A stretch of DNA of 25,620 nt from JBPEWY01 sp052032225 (GTDB lineage Bacteria > Bacteroidota > Bacteroidia > Flavobacteriales > Flavobacteriaceae): positions 1 through 25,620 of the forward strand of contig JBPEWY010000018.1 in the NCBI GenBank assembly GCA_052032225.1, read 5' to 3'. Below, piece by piece: positions 7,179 to 15,427 of the stretch. Under the pieces are notes generated by a model. It saw nothing but the letters and a program-made list of their open reading frames with translations. It was not told where the DNA came from and did not search any database. The translations under genes and the position numbers were made by a program. Each line of letters begins with the position of its first letter. Position 1 is the first letter of the stretch.

Positions 7179-9650
7179 TTACGTTCCTTCAAACTCAAAG
7201 TCATCATCTCCGTTTATGCGTTGTCTATTACGCTGTCTTTCGTTTTTCTTTTGATTAAATCTATATACAAATGTTACATTGTAGCTTCTTACACGCCATT
7301 GAAACTCACTATAGTTAATAGTATTTGGCGTGAAAGAGTCTGTACGGCGTTTTCTGCTGTTAAACAAATCACTTATGTTAAAAGCAATTGTAGCCTTTTC
7401 GCTAAATAAATCTTTACTAAAGCCTAAATCTGTAGATAAAATTCCTTTACTCTTGCTTTGGGCATTTTCAAATGGTCCACGGTAAAACAATCTGGTTTGC
7501 CAATTAATTTTACCCGGCAGCACATACACACTATTAAAACGTGCAAACCAGCTGGTGTTATCTGCATCAAAACTTATGTCTTCGTAAGTTCCTCTAACTT
7601 GGTTGTGAAACAAATTAAAGTTACCATTTAAACGTAGCTTTCTGCTTGGGTTATACGATAGGGTAAACTCAAATCCATATCGGTTATTTTTAGAAAGGTT
7701 TATTGGAAAACGTCTAAGCACAGGAACTTCAACTAAAGGATTTTCACTTATTACAGCAGTTTCGTTTGTCTCGTCTGTAATAAATGTAAAAGATTGCGTT
7801 TCTTTTTGATAATAAACAGAACCATTTAAGGTAAATTTTTTCCAACGCTTTAAATACCCTAAATCAATACCGTTAGAATAGCTTGGATCTATGTCCGGAT
7901 TTCCTTGAAAAATGTTACTTATACTTGAACGAGAAGGAAACGGATTTATAAAGCGTGAACGCGGACGCCTAATACGTCTGTTATATCCTAAAGAGATACT
8001 TTCTGTATCACTAAACTCGTATGTTAAGTTTACAGTAGGGAATAGGTTAGTATAGTTTTTACGAGCAAAATCACCCGATGTAATTTGATTTATTGTAATG
8101 TTAGAGTGCTCCATTCTTAACCCCAGCAAGTACGAAAACTTTCCAATTTTATTACCGTACTGGGTATAAAAAGCATTAACATATTCTCTGTAATTTAAAA
8201 CATTACTCAGATTTGTGTCTATTTCAAAAACTCCTTCATCGTTGGCAATGGTTACTTCGTAATCTGTAGTTAAATCTACAAAATTACCTCTGTAACCAGC
8301 TTCAAATTGCGCGTTTTCGCCAATAGGCAACACATAATCACTTTGCAGTAATATTCTGCGTTCATCATCAATAGTTGTAACAGTTTCTTGTGCAATTATT
8401 TCTTCGGTAGGAAAAATAGATGAGTTAGTAATAAACGAGCGTTCTTCTTCAGAGCTATCTTCGTGCTGAAAATCTATAGTTAGCTTTGCATCGTTTTTAA
8501 AGTTTTTAATATAGTTAACTGAAAACTGAAGAGTTTTGTCTTCTTCAACTTCCGGATCTATACGCCTTGTTTGGCTGGTAAGCGTTCTGTTATTGTCGTA
8601 ATTAAAAATATTGTTAGTTGCTGTGTTTTCATTATCGCCGGATCTGTACAAAACACTTGCAATTAACGATGAGCTTTTATTTATAAAGTACTCTACACCA
8701 AAACTTGTATTTAGTCCTTTTCTAATTCTGTCAAACTCTCTATCCTCTATGGTAAATGTACTTGGAGCATCGCCATTTAAGTATTCTGTATCGTTAAAAG
8801 AGTTTCCTGGACCCTCTCTGTATGAGTAGCCTGTATTGGTAAAAAAGTTAACCTTTTCTGTTCTGAAATTAAGATTCAAATTAGCACCGGCTCTGTTTGG
8901 GTAACCAAAATTGGTGTTAATAGAGCCATTAATGCCACTTAGTTTATTGTTTCTTAAAATAATGTTTAGGATTCCTGCAGTACCTTCGGCATCATAACGA
9001 GCCGATGGCGATGTAATTACTTCTACTTTCTCTATTGCTTCTGCCGGAAGCTGACGCAATGCATCGGTACCGTTTAAACCAACAAGGGCAGATGGCCTAC
9101 CGTTAATTAATATTCTAACGTTATCGTTACCACGTAACGATATGTTACCTTCTACATCTACAGAAACAGAGGGAACGTTATCTAGCACATCGGTAGCAGA
9201 GCCTCCTAACGAAGTAATGTCTTTTCCAACATTAAAAACTTTTTTATCTAGTCTAATCTCTACTGTAGATTTTTCGGCAATAACTTCTACTTCATCTAAA
9301 GCAGCCACATCTATCTCTAAGGAGAAAGTTCCTAAATCGGCACTACTTGTAAGCCTCCTAGACGATATAACAATGGGCTTGTATGATATATATTCTACTT
9401 TAATATTATACACACCGGGGATAGCTTCTATTTCAAATTCTCCCTCTTCGTTTGTAATTCCACCTGTTAGTAGTCGTTCTCTTTGCGTGTGCTGTAATGT
9501 AATTGTAGCATATGGTAAAGGCTCATTGGTTGCCTTATCTACTACTTTTCCGGTAAGTGTAATTTTTTTAACATCAGCAAAGTTTGGTCTCTGGGCATAC
9601 GTTGTAAAAACTGTTACCAACAGCAATACAACAACATGTAAAGTTCTCAT
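7179..9650 (-). CDS. TonB-dependent receptor with carboxypeptidase-like regulatory domain
   Basis: Outer-membrane protein of 823 residues, predicted to be a ligand-gated beta-barrel powered by TonB or a related barrel. In order: signal peptide (about 1-19, cleavage likely after YA), a carboxypeptidase D-type regulatory beta-sandwich at about 30-115 (TGKVVDKATNEPLPYATITL), a plug-like domain at about 125-235 (ISLRGNDNVRILINGRP, EAIEKVEVITSPSARYDAEGTAGILNI), and a barrel from about 240 to about 800. It resembles the outer-membrane beta-barrel branch (PF14905 type) rather than SusC, and no susD gene is next to it, so polysaccharide import is not indicated. The last barrel-like strand (NVTFVYRF) is followed by an unusual charged tail of about 25 residues ending in an acidic stretch. 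The substrate is unknown. Confidence 0.9.
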   Translation of the reverse strand: MRTLHVVVLLLVTVFTTYAQRPNFADVKKITLTGKVVDKATNEPLPYATITLQHTQRERLLTGGITNEEGEFEIEAIPGVYNIKVEYISYKPIVISSRRLTSSADLGTFSLEIDVAALDEVEVIAEKSTVEIRLDKKVFNVGKDITSLGGSATDVLDNVPSVSVDVEGNISLRGNDNVRILINGRPSALVGLNGTDALRQLPAEAIEKVEVITSPSARYDAEGTAGILNIILRNNKLSGINGSINTNFGYPNRAGANLNLNFRTEKVNFFTNTGYSYREGPGNSFNDTEYLNGDAPSTFTIEDREFDRIRKGLNTSFGVEYFINKSSSLIASVLYRSGDNENTATNNIFNYDNNRTLTSQTRRIDPEVEEDKTLQFSVNYIKNFKNDAKLTIDFQHEDSSEEERSFITNSSIFPTEEIIAQETVTTIDDERRILLQSDYVLPIGENAQFEAGYRGNFVDLTTDYEVTIANDEGVFEIDTNLSNVLNYREYVNAFYTQYGNKIGKFSYLLGLRMEHSNITINQITSGDFARKNYTNLFPTVNLTYEFSDTESISLGYNRRIRRPRSRFINPFPSRSSISNIFQGNPDIDPSYSNGIDLGYLKRWKKFTLNGSVYYQKETQSFTFITDETNETAVISENPLVEVPVLRRFPINLSKNNRYGFEFTLSYNPSRKLRLNGNFNLFHNQVRGTYEDISFDADNTSWFARFNSVYVLPGKINWQTRLFYRGPFENAQSKSKGILSTDLGFSKDLFSEKATIAFNISDLFNSRKRRTDSFTPNTINYSEFQWRVRSYNVTFVYRFNQKKNERQRNRQRINGDDDFEFEGT

Positions 9651-9691
9651 TAATGTATAAGGTTATGTTGTGGTTACTATGTGTTAGACCA

Positions 9692-9699
9692 CAAAAATA
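9692..9699 (-). promoter_or_regulatory. Candidate -7 box of the TonB-dependent receptor gene
   Basis: The minus strand reads TATTTTTG, a perfect TAnnTTTG box, giving a leader of about 35 bases. No convincing TTG is found at -33. An inverted repeat, TTTAAC-N8-GTTAAA (9708-9727), occupies that region and could be an operator. Confidence 0.42.
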
Positions 9700-9742
9700 A
9701 CTTGGGGTTTAACGGGCTTTAGTTAAATGATTGTTAAAATAC

Positions 9743-10084
9743 TTACAAGATATTCTTAATTGTTTCGGGAGGTCTACCAACAACAGCCTTATCATTATTA
9801 ACAACTATGGGGCGCTCTATGAGCTTTGGGTGTTTAACCATTGCGTTAATAATTTCTGCATCAGAAAGCGTTTTGTTTTTATATTCTTCTTTCCAGATGG
9901 TTTCGTTTTTTCTAACTAAATCTATTGGCTTAATATTAAGCTTGTTTAAAATAGATTTTAATTCAGCTTCATTTAAAGGAGTATCTAAATATTTAACTAC
10001 GGTAAAATCTTTTCCTGAGTTTTCAAGTATTTCTAACCCTTCTCTGGATTTTCTGCAGCGTGGATTGTGATATATTGTGATCAT
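9743..10084 (-). CDS. arsC: ArsC/Spx-family arsenate reductase-like protein
   Basis: A 113-residue thioredoxin-fold protein of the glutaredoxin-dependent arsenate reductase (ArsC) family. It has the catalytic loop HNPRCRKSR with Cys10, and the three arginines that bind the oxyanion in plasmid R773-type ArsC at matching spacing: Arg58, Arg91 (ERPIVV) and Arg104 (GRPPE). This supports reduction of arsenate to arsenite using glutathione or glutaredoxin, although many chromosomal members have never been tested and could have another thiol role. Spx regulators share the fold but normally have CxxC and lack the GRPPE motif. It starts 12 bases after the prfB stop, so it is probably cotranscribed with prfB. 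No arsR, arsB or acr3 gene is near, which argues against a dedicated resistance operon. Confidence 0.85.
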   Translation of the reverse strand: MITIYHNPRCRKSREGLEILENSGKDFTVVKYLDTPLNEAELKSILNKLNIKPIDLVRKNETIWKEEYKNKTLSDAEIINAMVKHPKLIERPIVVNNDKAVVGRPPETIKNIL

Positions 10085-10096
10085 GATTGTAATTTT

Positions 10097-11198
10097 TTAT
10101 AGGTTGTTTTCTTTTTGGCCCATCATCATTAAATATGCTTTTAAAAAGGCATCAATATTTCCGTTCATAACGCCATCTACATCGGCAGTTTCATAAGCTG
10201 TTCTAACATCTTTTACAAGCTTGTAAGGGTGCATTACATAATTTCTTATTTGGCTACCCCACTCAATTTTCATTTTTCCGGCTTCAATTTCATCTCGTTG
10301 CTCTCTACGTTTTTTTAGTTCTATTTCGTAAAGTTGTGATTTTAGCATTTGTAAGGCACGTTCTCTGTTATCGTGTTGAGAACGTGTTTCTGAACAAGAA
10401 ATTTGTATGCCGGTTGGTTTGTGGTATAACTGAACTTTAGTCTCTACTTTATTTACATTTTGTCCGCCGGCACCACTAGAACGAGCAGTAGTTATTTCTA
10501 TATCTGCAGGGTTTATTTCTATCTCAATACTATCATCTACTAATGGGTATACATACACCGATGCAAACGAGGTATGACGTTTTGCATTGCTATCAAAAGG
10601 AGAAATTCTAACAAGTCTGTGCACACCATTTTCTCCTTTTAAATATCCAAATGCATACTCACCATTAATCTCTAAAGTAACGGTTTTTACTCCGGCAACA
10701 TCGCCTTCCTGAAAGTTAAGTTCTTTTACTTTAAACCCTTGTTTTTCTGCCCACATTAAATACATACGCATAAGCATAGACGCCCAATCGCAACTTTCTG
10801 TACCACCGGCTCCGGCTGTAATTTGTAATACAGCACTCATATTATCACCTTCATCAGAAAGCATATTTTTAAACTCGAGGTCTTCTATTTGCGTAAGGGC
10901 CTTATTGTAATGTGCTTGCACATCTTCTAAAGACGCTTCACCTTCTTTGTAGAAATCGTAAAGTACTTCGAGGTCTGCCACTAAAGATTTAGCCAATTCA
11001 TAATCTTCAACCCACTTTTTTTTGCCTTTTAGGGTTTGCATGATTACTTCGGCTTCTTTAGGATTATCCCAGAAGTTTGGTGCAAAGGTTTTTTCTTCTT
11101 CGTTTTGTATTTCTATAAGTTTGGCATCTATGTCAAAGATACCTCCTTAACGCACCCAGGCGTTCAATAAGATCTTTTACTTGGTCTGCTGTAACCAT
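10097..11198 (-). CDS. prfB: Peptide chain release factor 2, programmed +1 frameshift
   Basis: Release factor recognising UGA and UAA. Two frames are joined: ATG at 11198 gives 21 codons to CTT (11136-11138), where an in-frame TGA (11133-11135) follows; skipping one base (11135) continues from 11134 to the stop at 10097. The joined product is 366 residues, close to 365 in E. coli, and its N-terminus runs smoothly through the shift (LIERLGALRRYL then DIDAKLIEIQ), matching the E. coli order (ERSDVLRGYL-DYDAK). Diagnostic residues in the joined protein: the codon-reading SPF (199-201) and the peptidyl-hydrolysis GGQ (244-246). A gene call starting at the ATG at 11041 would lose 52 residues. The frameshift makes synthesis self-regulating: low RF2 allows more shifting. 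arsC follows 12 bases downstream. Confidence 0.96.
11132..11147 (-). other. Programmed +1 frameshift site of prfB
   Basis: On the minus strand the site reads AGGAGGTATCTTTGAC. It has a Shine-Dalgarno-like AGGAGG (11142-11147), a 3-base spacer, the slippery CTT codon and an in-frame TGA followed by C, a poor termination context. This is the same layout as the E. coli site (AGGGGGTATCTTTGAC), with an even better Shine-Dalgarno match. Confidence 0.95.
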
Positions 11199-11203
11199 AG
11201 TGT

Positions 11204-11222
11204 CTATTTTTGGCAAAAATAG
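11204..11222. promoter_or_regulatory. Palindrome with overlapping -7 boxes on both strands between prfB and the protease gene
   Basis: CTATTTTTGGCAAAAATAG is a perfect 9-bp inverted repeat around one central base. It contains TATTTTTG on the plus strand (11205-11212) and TATTTTTG on the minus strand (11214-11221), both perfect Bacteroidota -7 boxes. For prfB, a TTG lies 23 bases upstream (11245-11247 on the minus strand) and the leader would be only about 10 bases. For the plus-strand protease gene the leader would be about 70 bases. It could be two mutually exclusive promoters, or one promoter with an operator. Confidence 0.45.
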
Positions 11223-11289
11223 GATTTAATAAAGCCAGTAAAAACAATTTTGTATAAATTTATGACTTCTACCAATCAAAACATAAATC

Positions 11290-13686
11290 ATGATTAAAAT
11301 ACGCATCTTCTTAGTTGTTTTATTTACTTGTAGTTTGCCTGCAGCTGCTCAATTTTCGTTACAGAAAGAGTCGGTAAAAAAGTATGAAGGGTTTATTCCT
11401 TTTTATTATGATGAACAAACCGATAAAATTTATTTTGAAATTACCGATTTAAACAAAGAGTTTCTTTATGTGTACTCGCTCAGTAGCGGAATTGGTAGTA
11501 ATGATATTGGCTTAGACAGAGGACAGCTTGGTAACGAGCAAGTTGTGTATTTTAAAAAAGCAGGAAATAAGCTATTGTTAATACAACCTAATTTAAAATT
11601 TAGAGCGCTAACAGATAATGAGTTAGAAAAAAAATCGGTAGAGCAAGCATTTGCCAAATCTGTTTTATTTGGATTTAATATTAAAGAAGAAAAAAACGGC
11701 AAGTATATAATAGATGCTACTGATTTTTTACAACAAGATGTGCATGGCGTTGCCCGAAGATTAAAACAAACCAAACAAGGCAATTACAATTTAGATAAAA
11801 GTAAAAGCGCTTTTAATTTAGAACGTACAAAAAACTTTCCTAAAAATACAGAAATAGATGTTTTGTTAACCTTTAAAGGAGAGCCCCAAGGTTATTATAT
11901 TAGGTCTGTAGCCCCGAACCCAAGTTTAGTTACAGTAACAGAACATCATTCTTTTATTGCGTTACCGGATGATGGTTACAAAAAAAGAGAGTTTGACCCA
12001 AGATGCGGTTCGTTTTATATATCGTATTATGATTATGCTTCGCCGGTGCAAGAGCCTATTCTTAAACGTTTTATAACAAGACACAGATTAGAGAAAAAAA
12101 ATCCAGAGGCAGCTGTAAGTGAACCGGTAGAGCCCATAATTTATTATTTAGATAACGGAACGCCAGAACCAGTTAGAAGCGCCTTGTTAGATGGTGCAAA
12201 ATGGTGGAATGAAGCTTTTGAGGCTATTGGTTTTAAAAATGCATTTCAGGTAAAAATATTGCCGGACGATGCAGACCCAATGGATGTAAGGTATAATGTA
12301 ATACAATGGGTGCACAGGTCTACAAGAGGGTGGAGTTACGGAGGAAGCATTATAGACCCTAGAACAGGAGAAATTTTAAAAGGTCATGTAAGCTTAGGAA
12401 GTTTACGAATTAGACAAGATTTTATGATTGCTCAGGCGCTCATGAATCAACCTTTTAAAGAGCGTGATGATAACTACGAAGCTATGCTCAACATGGCACT
12501 AGCAAGAATACGACAACTTTCTGCCCACGAAATTGGTCATACATTAGGATTTGCACATAATTTTGCTGCCAGCACAAATAATAGAGCTTCTGTGATGGAT
12601 TATCCGCATCCAAAATTATCGTTAAAAAATGGAGAGGTAGATTTTAGTGAAGCCTATGATACCGGAATAGGAGCGTGGGATAAAGTTACGGTAGCATACT
12701 CATACCAAACTTTTAATGAAAATATTGATGAAAAGCAGGCGCTCAATGCCATTTTAGAAGATGCACAACAAAAAGGCTTTAGGTACATTACAGATGCCGA
12801 TGCAAGAGCAAAAGGAGGTGCACATGCATATGCACACTTATGGGATAATGGTAAAGAAGCGGTTGCAGAACTTAATAATGTTTTGGCTATAAGAGAAGCT
12901 GCTATTACTAATTTCTCCGAACATAATATTAGAACAAATGAACCTTATACGGTGTTAGAAGATGTTTTCGTTCCATTGTATTTTTTTCATAGGTACCAAA
13001 CAGAAGCTACAGTAAAGCTTATTGCCGGTATGGATTACAATTACGCTGTTAAAGGAGATAATCAATTAATCACATCTTATTTAAATAAAGACGTACAGCA
13101 AAACGCTTTAAATCAAGTACTAAAAACGCTCTCTGCAACTACATTAGCAATCCCAAAAGATAAATTAAAGCTGTTTCCGCCAAGAGCTATGGGATATAAT
13201 AGAACCAGAGAAAGTTTTAAAAGTAGAACAGGAGTTGCTTTTGATGCTTTAAGTGCAGCAGAAACAGCGAGTGATTTTACCTTGTCTTTGTTACTACATC
13301 CGGAGCGTTTATCAAGATTAGTTCAGCAAAAAGCGCTTGATAAAAATAACTTAGGATTACAAGAAGTTTTAGAACAAATAACAAATGCAACGATAAAAAC
13401 AAATTATAAAGACGCCTATTTACACGAAATAAATGCAACAATCTCTTTTAGAGTAGTTAAACATTTACTCAAAGCAGCTGCAAACAGTAGTAGCTTACCT
13501 CAAGTAAATGCCATTGTAACAGCACATTTACAATCGTTAAAAACGTGGTTAATAAACCAAAAAGATGATTACGCATTGGCCATGGCTAAAGAAATTGATG
13601 CTTATTTAAAAAAACCAGAATCATATAAACTACAACCATCTCCAAAAATACCCGATGGTTCACCAATAGGAATGGACTGTTATTAA
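11290..13686 (+). CDS. Secreted zinc-dependent metalloprotease, metzincin-like
   Basis: A 798-residue exported protease of a large Bacteroidota family, the zinc-dependent metalloproteases with DUF5117/DUF4953-type regions. A signal peptide is clear (about 1-20, SLPAAAQF cleavage region). An N-terminal beta-rich region (about 25-280) precedes the catalytic part, which has the extended zinc motif HEIGHTLGFAH (413-423: His413, Glu414, His417, His423) and a Met-turn-like SVMDY with Met436, as in metzincins. The C-terminal region of about 350 residues is helical and of unknown role. The substrate is unknown; a function in the periplasm or outside the cell is expected. There is no C-terminal type IX sorting domain, so it probably remains periplasmic or is exported another way. 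The threonine aldolase gene starts only 6 bases after its stop. Confidence 0.88.
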   Translation: MIKIRIFLVVLFTCSLPAAAQFSLQKESVKKYEGFIPFYYDEQTDKIYFEITDLNKEFLYVYSLSSGIGSNDIGLDRGQLGNEQVVYFKKAGNKLLLIQPNLKFRALTDNELEKKSVEQAFAKSVLFGFNIKEEKNGKYIIDATDFLQQDVHGVARRLKQTKQGNYNLDKSKSAFNLERTKNFPKNTEIDVLLTFKGEPQGYYIRSVAPNPSLVTVTEHHSFIALPDDGYKKREFDPRCGSFYISYYDYASPVQEPILKRFITRHRLEKKNPEAAVSEPVEPIIYYLDNGTPEPVRSALLDGAKWWNEAFEAIGFKNAFQVKILPDDADPMDVRYNVIQWVHRSTRGWSYGGSIIDPRTGEILKGHVSLGSLRIRQDFMIAQALMNQPFKERDDNYEAMLNMALARIRQLSAHEIGHTLGFAHNFAASTNNRASVMDYPHPKLSLKNGEVDFSEAYDTGIGAWDKVTVAYSYQTFNENIDEKQALNAILEDAQQKGFRYITDADARAKGGAHAYAHLWDNGKEAVAELNNVLAIREAAITNFSEHNIRTNEPYTVLEDVFVPLYFFHRYQTEATVKLIAGMDYNYAVKGDNQLITSYLNKDVQQNALNQVLKTLSATTLAIPKDKLKLFPPRAMGYNRTRESFKSRTGVAFDALSAAETASDFTLSLLLHPERLSRLVQQKALDKNNLGLQEVLEQITNATIKTNYKDAYLHEINATISFRVVKHLLKAAANSSSLPQVNAIVTAHLQSLKTWLINQKDDYALAMAKEIDAYLKKPESYKLQPSPKIPDGSPIGMDCY

Positions 13687-13692
13687 GCACTT

Positions 13693-14733
13693 ATGAAAGT
13701 AAATTTAATTAGCGATACCGTTACAAAACCCACAAAGCAAATGCTTAATGCAATGATGCAAGCTCAAGTGGGCGATGATGTTTTTAAAGAAGACCCGACT
13801 GTTAATGCATTAGAAAACAAGGTGGCTAAAATGTTTAATAAAGAGGCAGCCTTGTTTTTTCCGAGTGGTACAATGGCCAATCAAACTGCAATTAAATTGC
13901 ACACAGAACCCGGAGATCAGCTTATTTGCGATAAATACGCTCATGTATACAATTATGAAGGCGGTGGCGTTAGTTTTAATAGCGGAGTATCTTGCAAATT
14001 GGTTGACGGAGTAAGAGGAATGATTACAGCTAAACAGGTAGAAGAAGCTATAAACCCACCTGATTTTTATCACAGCCCAAAAACAGCTTTAGTTTGTATT
14101 GAAAACACTACCAACAAAGGAGGTGGAGCATGTTGGGAATTCTCTGAGCTAAAAAAAATAAAAGATGTTTGCACAAAACATAATCTTAAATACCATTTAG
14201 ATGGGGCAAGATTATGGAATGCGCTTGTTGCAAAAAACGAAACTGCAGGTCAATACGGCGATCTTTTTGATACTATTTCAGTTTGTTTGTCTAAAGGATT
14301 AGGTTGTCCGGTAGGTTCTGTTTTGGTTGGAGATAAGAAAACTATAGATAAAGCTCTTAGAATTAGAAAGATTTTAGGTGGTGGAATGCGTCAATCTGGG
14401 TATTTAGCTGCAGCAGGTATTTATGCATTAGACAACCATATAAACAGATTAGCAGAAGATCATAAAAAAGCAAAAGAAATAGGCGAGGTTTTAACTACAC
14501 TACCATTTATAAAGCAAGTAGAACCAATAGAAACTAACATTGTAATTTTTACATTAAACACAGATGTAGATGAGACTGCTTTTTTTGAAGCTCTTAAAGA
14601 AAAAGGTATCTACCTAATTTCTATGGGGCAGGGAAAACTAAGAATGGTTACCCATTTAGATTATACCAACAGCCAGCATGAATATTTTTTAAATACTATT
14701 AAAAATATAACCATAAAAAAAGCCTTAGCGTAA
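13693..14733 (+). CDS. ltaE: Low-specificity L-threonine aldolase
   Basis: Pyridoxal-phosphate enzyme that cleaves L-threonine and allo-threonine to glycine and acetaldehyde; fold type I, cytoplasmic, 346 residues as in the family. Visible residues: the N-terminal SDTVTKPT (7-14), VGDDVFKEDPTVN (26-38), the phosphate-binding SGTMAN (58-63), YHLDGARLWNA (167-177, with Asp170 contacting the cofactor ring nitrogen) and the Schiff-base lysine Lys201 in CLSKGLGCPVGS. It follows the metalloprotease gene after 6 bases, which implies one mRNA, although no shared pathway is obvious. The last codons and the stop codon lie inside the terminator hairpin. Confidence 0.93.
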   Translation: MKVNLISDTVTKPTKQMLNAMMQAQVGDDVFKEDPTVNALENKVAKMFNKEAALFFPSGTMANQTAIKLHTEPGDQLICDKYAHVYNYEGGGVSFNSGVSCKLVDGVRGMITAKQVEEAINPPDFYHSPKTALVCIENTTNKGGGACWEFSELKKIKDVCTKHNLKYHLDGARLWNALVAKNETAGQYGDLFDTISVCLSKGLGCPVGSVLVGDKKTIDKALRIRKILGGGMRQSGYLAAAGIYALDNHINRLAEDHKKAKEIGEVLTTLPFIKQVEPIETNIVIFTLNTDVDETAFFEALKEKGIYLISMGQGKLRMVTHLDYTNSQHEYFLNTIKNITIKKALA

Positions 14734-14748
14734 CACTAAGGCTTTTTT
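14716..14748 (+). terminator. Bidirectional intrinsic terminator overlapping the ltaE stop
   Basis: A 13-bp stem (AAAAAAGCCTTAG at 14716-14728 with CTAAGGCTTTTTT at 14736-14748) and a 7-base loop. The ltaE stop codon (14731-14733) is in the loop. The A run on the left gives a T tail on the minus strand as well, ending the convergent DUF1508 gene. Confidence 0.92.
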
Positions 14749-14764
14749 AAAATGATTAATTAGC

Positions 14765-15094
14765 CTATTTGGTTTTATCAACCACCTCTGCATTAGGTGC
14801 ATTGTTTTTAACAGACTCAATACCATTTTCCATACCGGCTTCAGAAGCATACATTTGGCTACTTCCAATAATTTGTCCGTTGGCAGCCTTCAAGTTAAAA
14901 TGAAACTTACCGTTAGAAGCCGTTTTACGTTCATATTTACTATCGTCACCACAATTTTTTTTAACTGACTCTATCCCGTTTTTAGCTCCGCTTGCATCAG
15001 CATATCCTTGACTAGATAAAATTATTTGTCCGTTTTTTGCTTTGAGATTAAAATAGTACTTCTGATTGTTTTCGCTTTGAAATAATTCGAACAT
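14765..15094 (-). CDS. DUF1508 (UPF0339, YegP-like) two-repeat protein
   Basis: A small 109-residue protein made of two DUF1508 repeats of about 37 residues: roughly 12-48 (KYYFNLKAKNGQIILSSQGY, ending GIESVKKN) and 63-98 (KFHFNLKAANGQIIGSSQMY, ending GIESVKNN), offset by 51 residues. The family (YegP in E. coli) forms a compact alpha-beta fold; its biochemical role is not established. No signal peptide is present, so it is cytoplasmic. It is a single gene with its own candidate promoter, and a shared terminator separates it from ltaE. The near identity of the two repeats suggests a recent internal duplication or strong constraint. Confidence 0.93.
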   Translation of the reverse strand: MFELFQSENNQKYYFNLKAKNGQIILSSQGYADASGAKNGIESVKKNCGDDSKYERKTASNGKFHFNLKAANGQIIGSSQMYASEAGMENGIESVKNNAPNAEVVDKTK

Positions 15095-15119
15095 AATTTG
15101 TGTGATTTTAATTATGTTT

Positions 15120-15151
15120 TAAATATAAAAAAATTGAAGGTAAAAAATCAA
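15120..15151 (-). promoter_or_regulatory. Candidate promoter of the DUF1508 gene
   Basis: On the minus strand, TTG (15149-15151) is followed after 21 bases by TATATTTA (15120-15127), one mismatch from TAnnTTTG. The leader to the ATG at 15094 would be about 20 bases. Confidence 0.45.
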
Positions 15152-15401
15152 CTAAACAGTAAAAAAGGGTAGTTTTTTTTAATTGAGATTTTTAAGAGAT
15201 TGGTATAAGTATATTGTTGGTTATTAATCGATTATATAAGTGGTTTGGTCTAATTTTACTACAAATCGGTAATAAAATAATTCTTACTCTTAAAAAAACT
15301 TACTATATATGTTACAGTAAAAAGCGAAGTAAAGTATAGGCGTTTTTATTTGGTTAGCAGTCTTATACTATAAGCTTTTTAGGTTGGTTTATTTTTTAGA
15401 C
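15152..15401. other. Gene-free stretch between the DUF1508 and ebfC genes
   Basis: Together with the DUF1508 promoter and the hairpin after ebfC, this forms a 333-base gap (15095-15427). I find no open frame with a credible start, no tRNA-like cloverleaf and no tandem repeat. The sequence is very AT-rich. A small RNA cannot be excluded, but nothing positive supports one except the hairpin with a T-rich plus-strand flank at 15402-15425. Confidence 0.5.
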
Positions 15402-15425
15402 AACGGCTCACAAAAGTGAGCCGTT
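15402..15425 (-). terminator. Hairpin after ebfC, probable terminator
   Basis: A perfect 10-bp stem (AACGGCTCAC/GTGAGCCGTT) with a 4-base loop, starting 2 bases after the ebfC stop. The minus strand has no T run after the stem (it reads GTCTAAAAAAT), whereas the plus-strand side is followed by ATTTATTTTA. It is thus a poorer classical terminator for ebfC than its position suggests. Confidence 0.65.
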
Positions 15426-15427
15426 AT

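Noticed and set aside
7179..9650. SusC-type polysaccharide utilisation locus
   Set aside because: No SusD, sulfatase or glycoside hydrolase gene is adjacent, and the protein resembles the non-SusC barrel branch.
9142..9660. 172-codon open frame on the plus strand, Ser/Thr-rich
   Set aside because: It is antisense to the signal peptide, regulatory and plug domains of the TonB-dependent receptor, and its low-complexity composition is typical of a shadow frame.
9743..10084. Arsenic resistance operon
   Set aside because: Only the ArsC-like gene is present, behind prfB; no arsR, efflux or methylation gene is near.
11041..11198. prfB as a disrupted gene, because of the in-frame TGA at 11133-11135
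   Set aside because: The sequence is the canonical programmed frameshift site, and both halves join into a full-length release factor 2.
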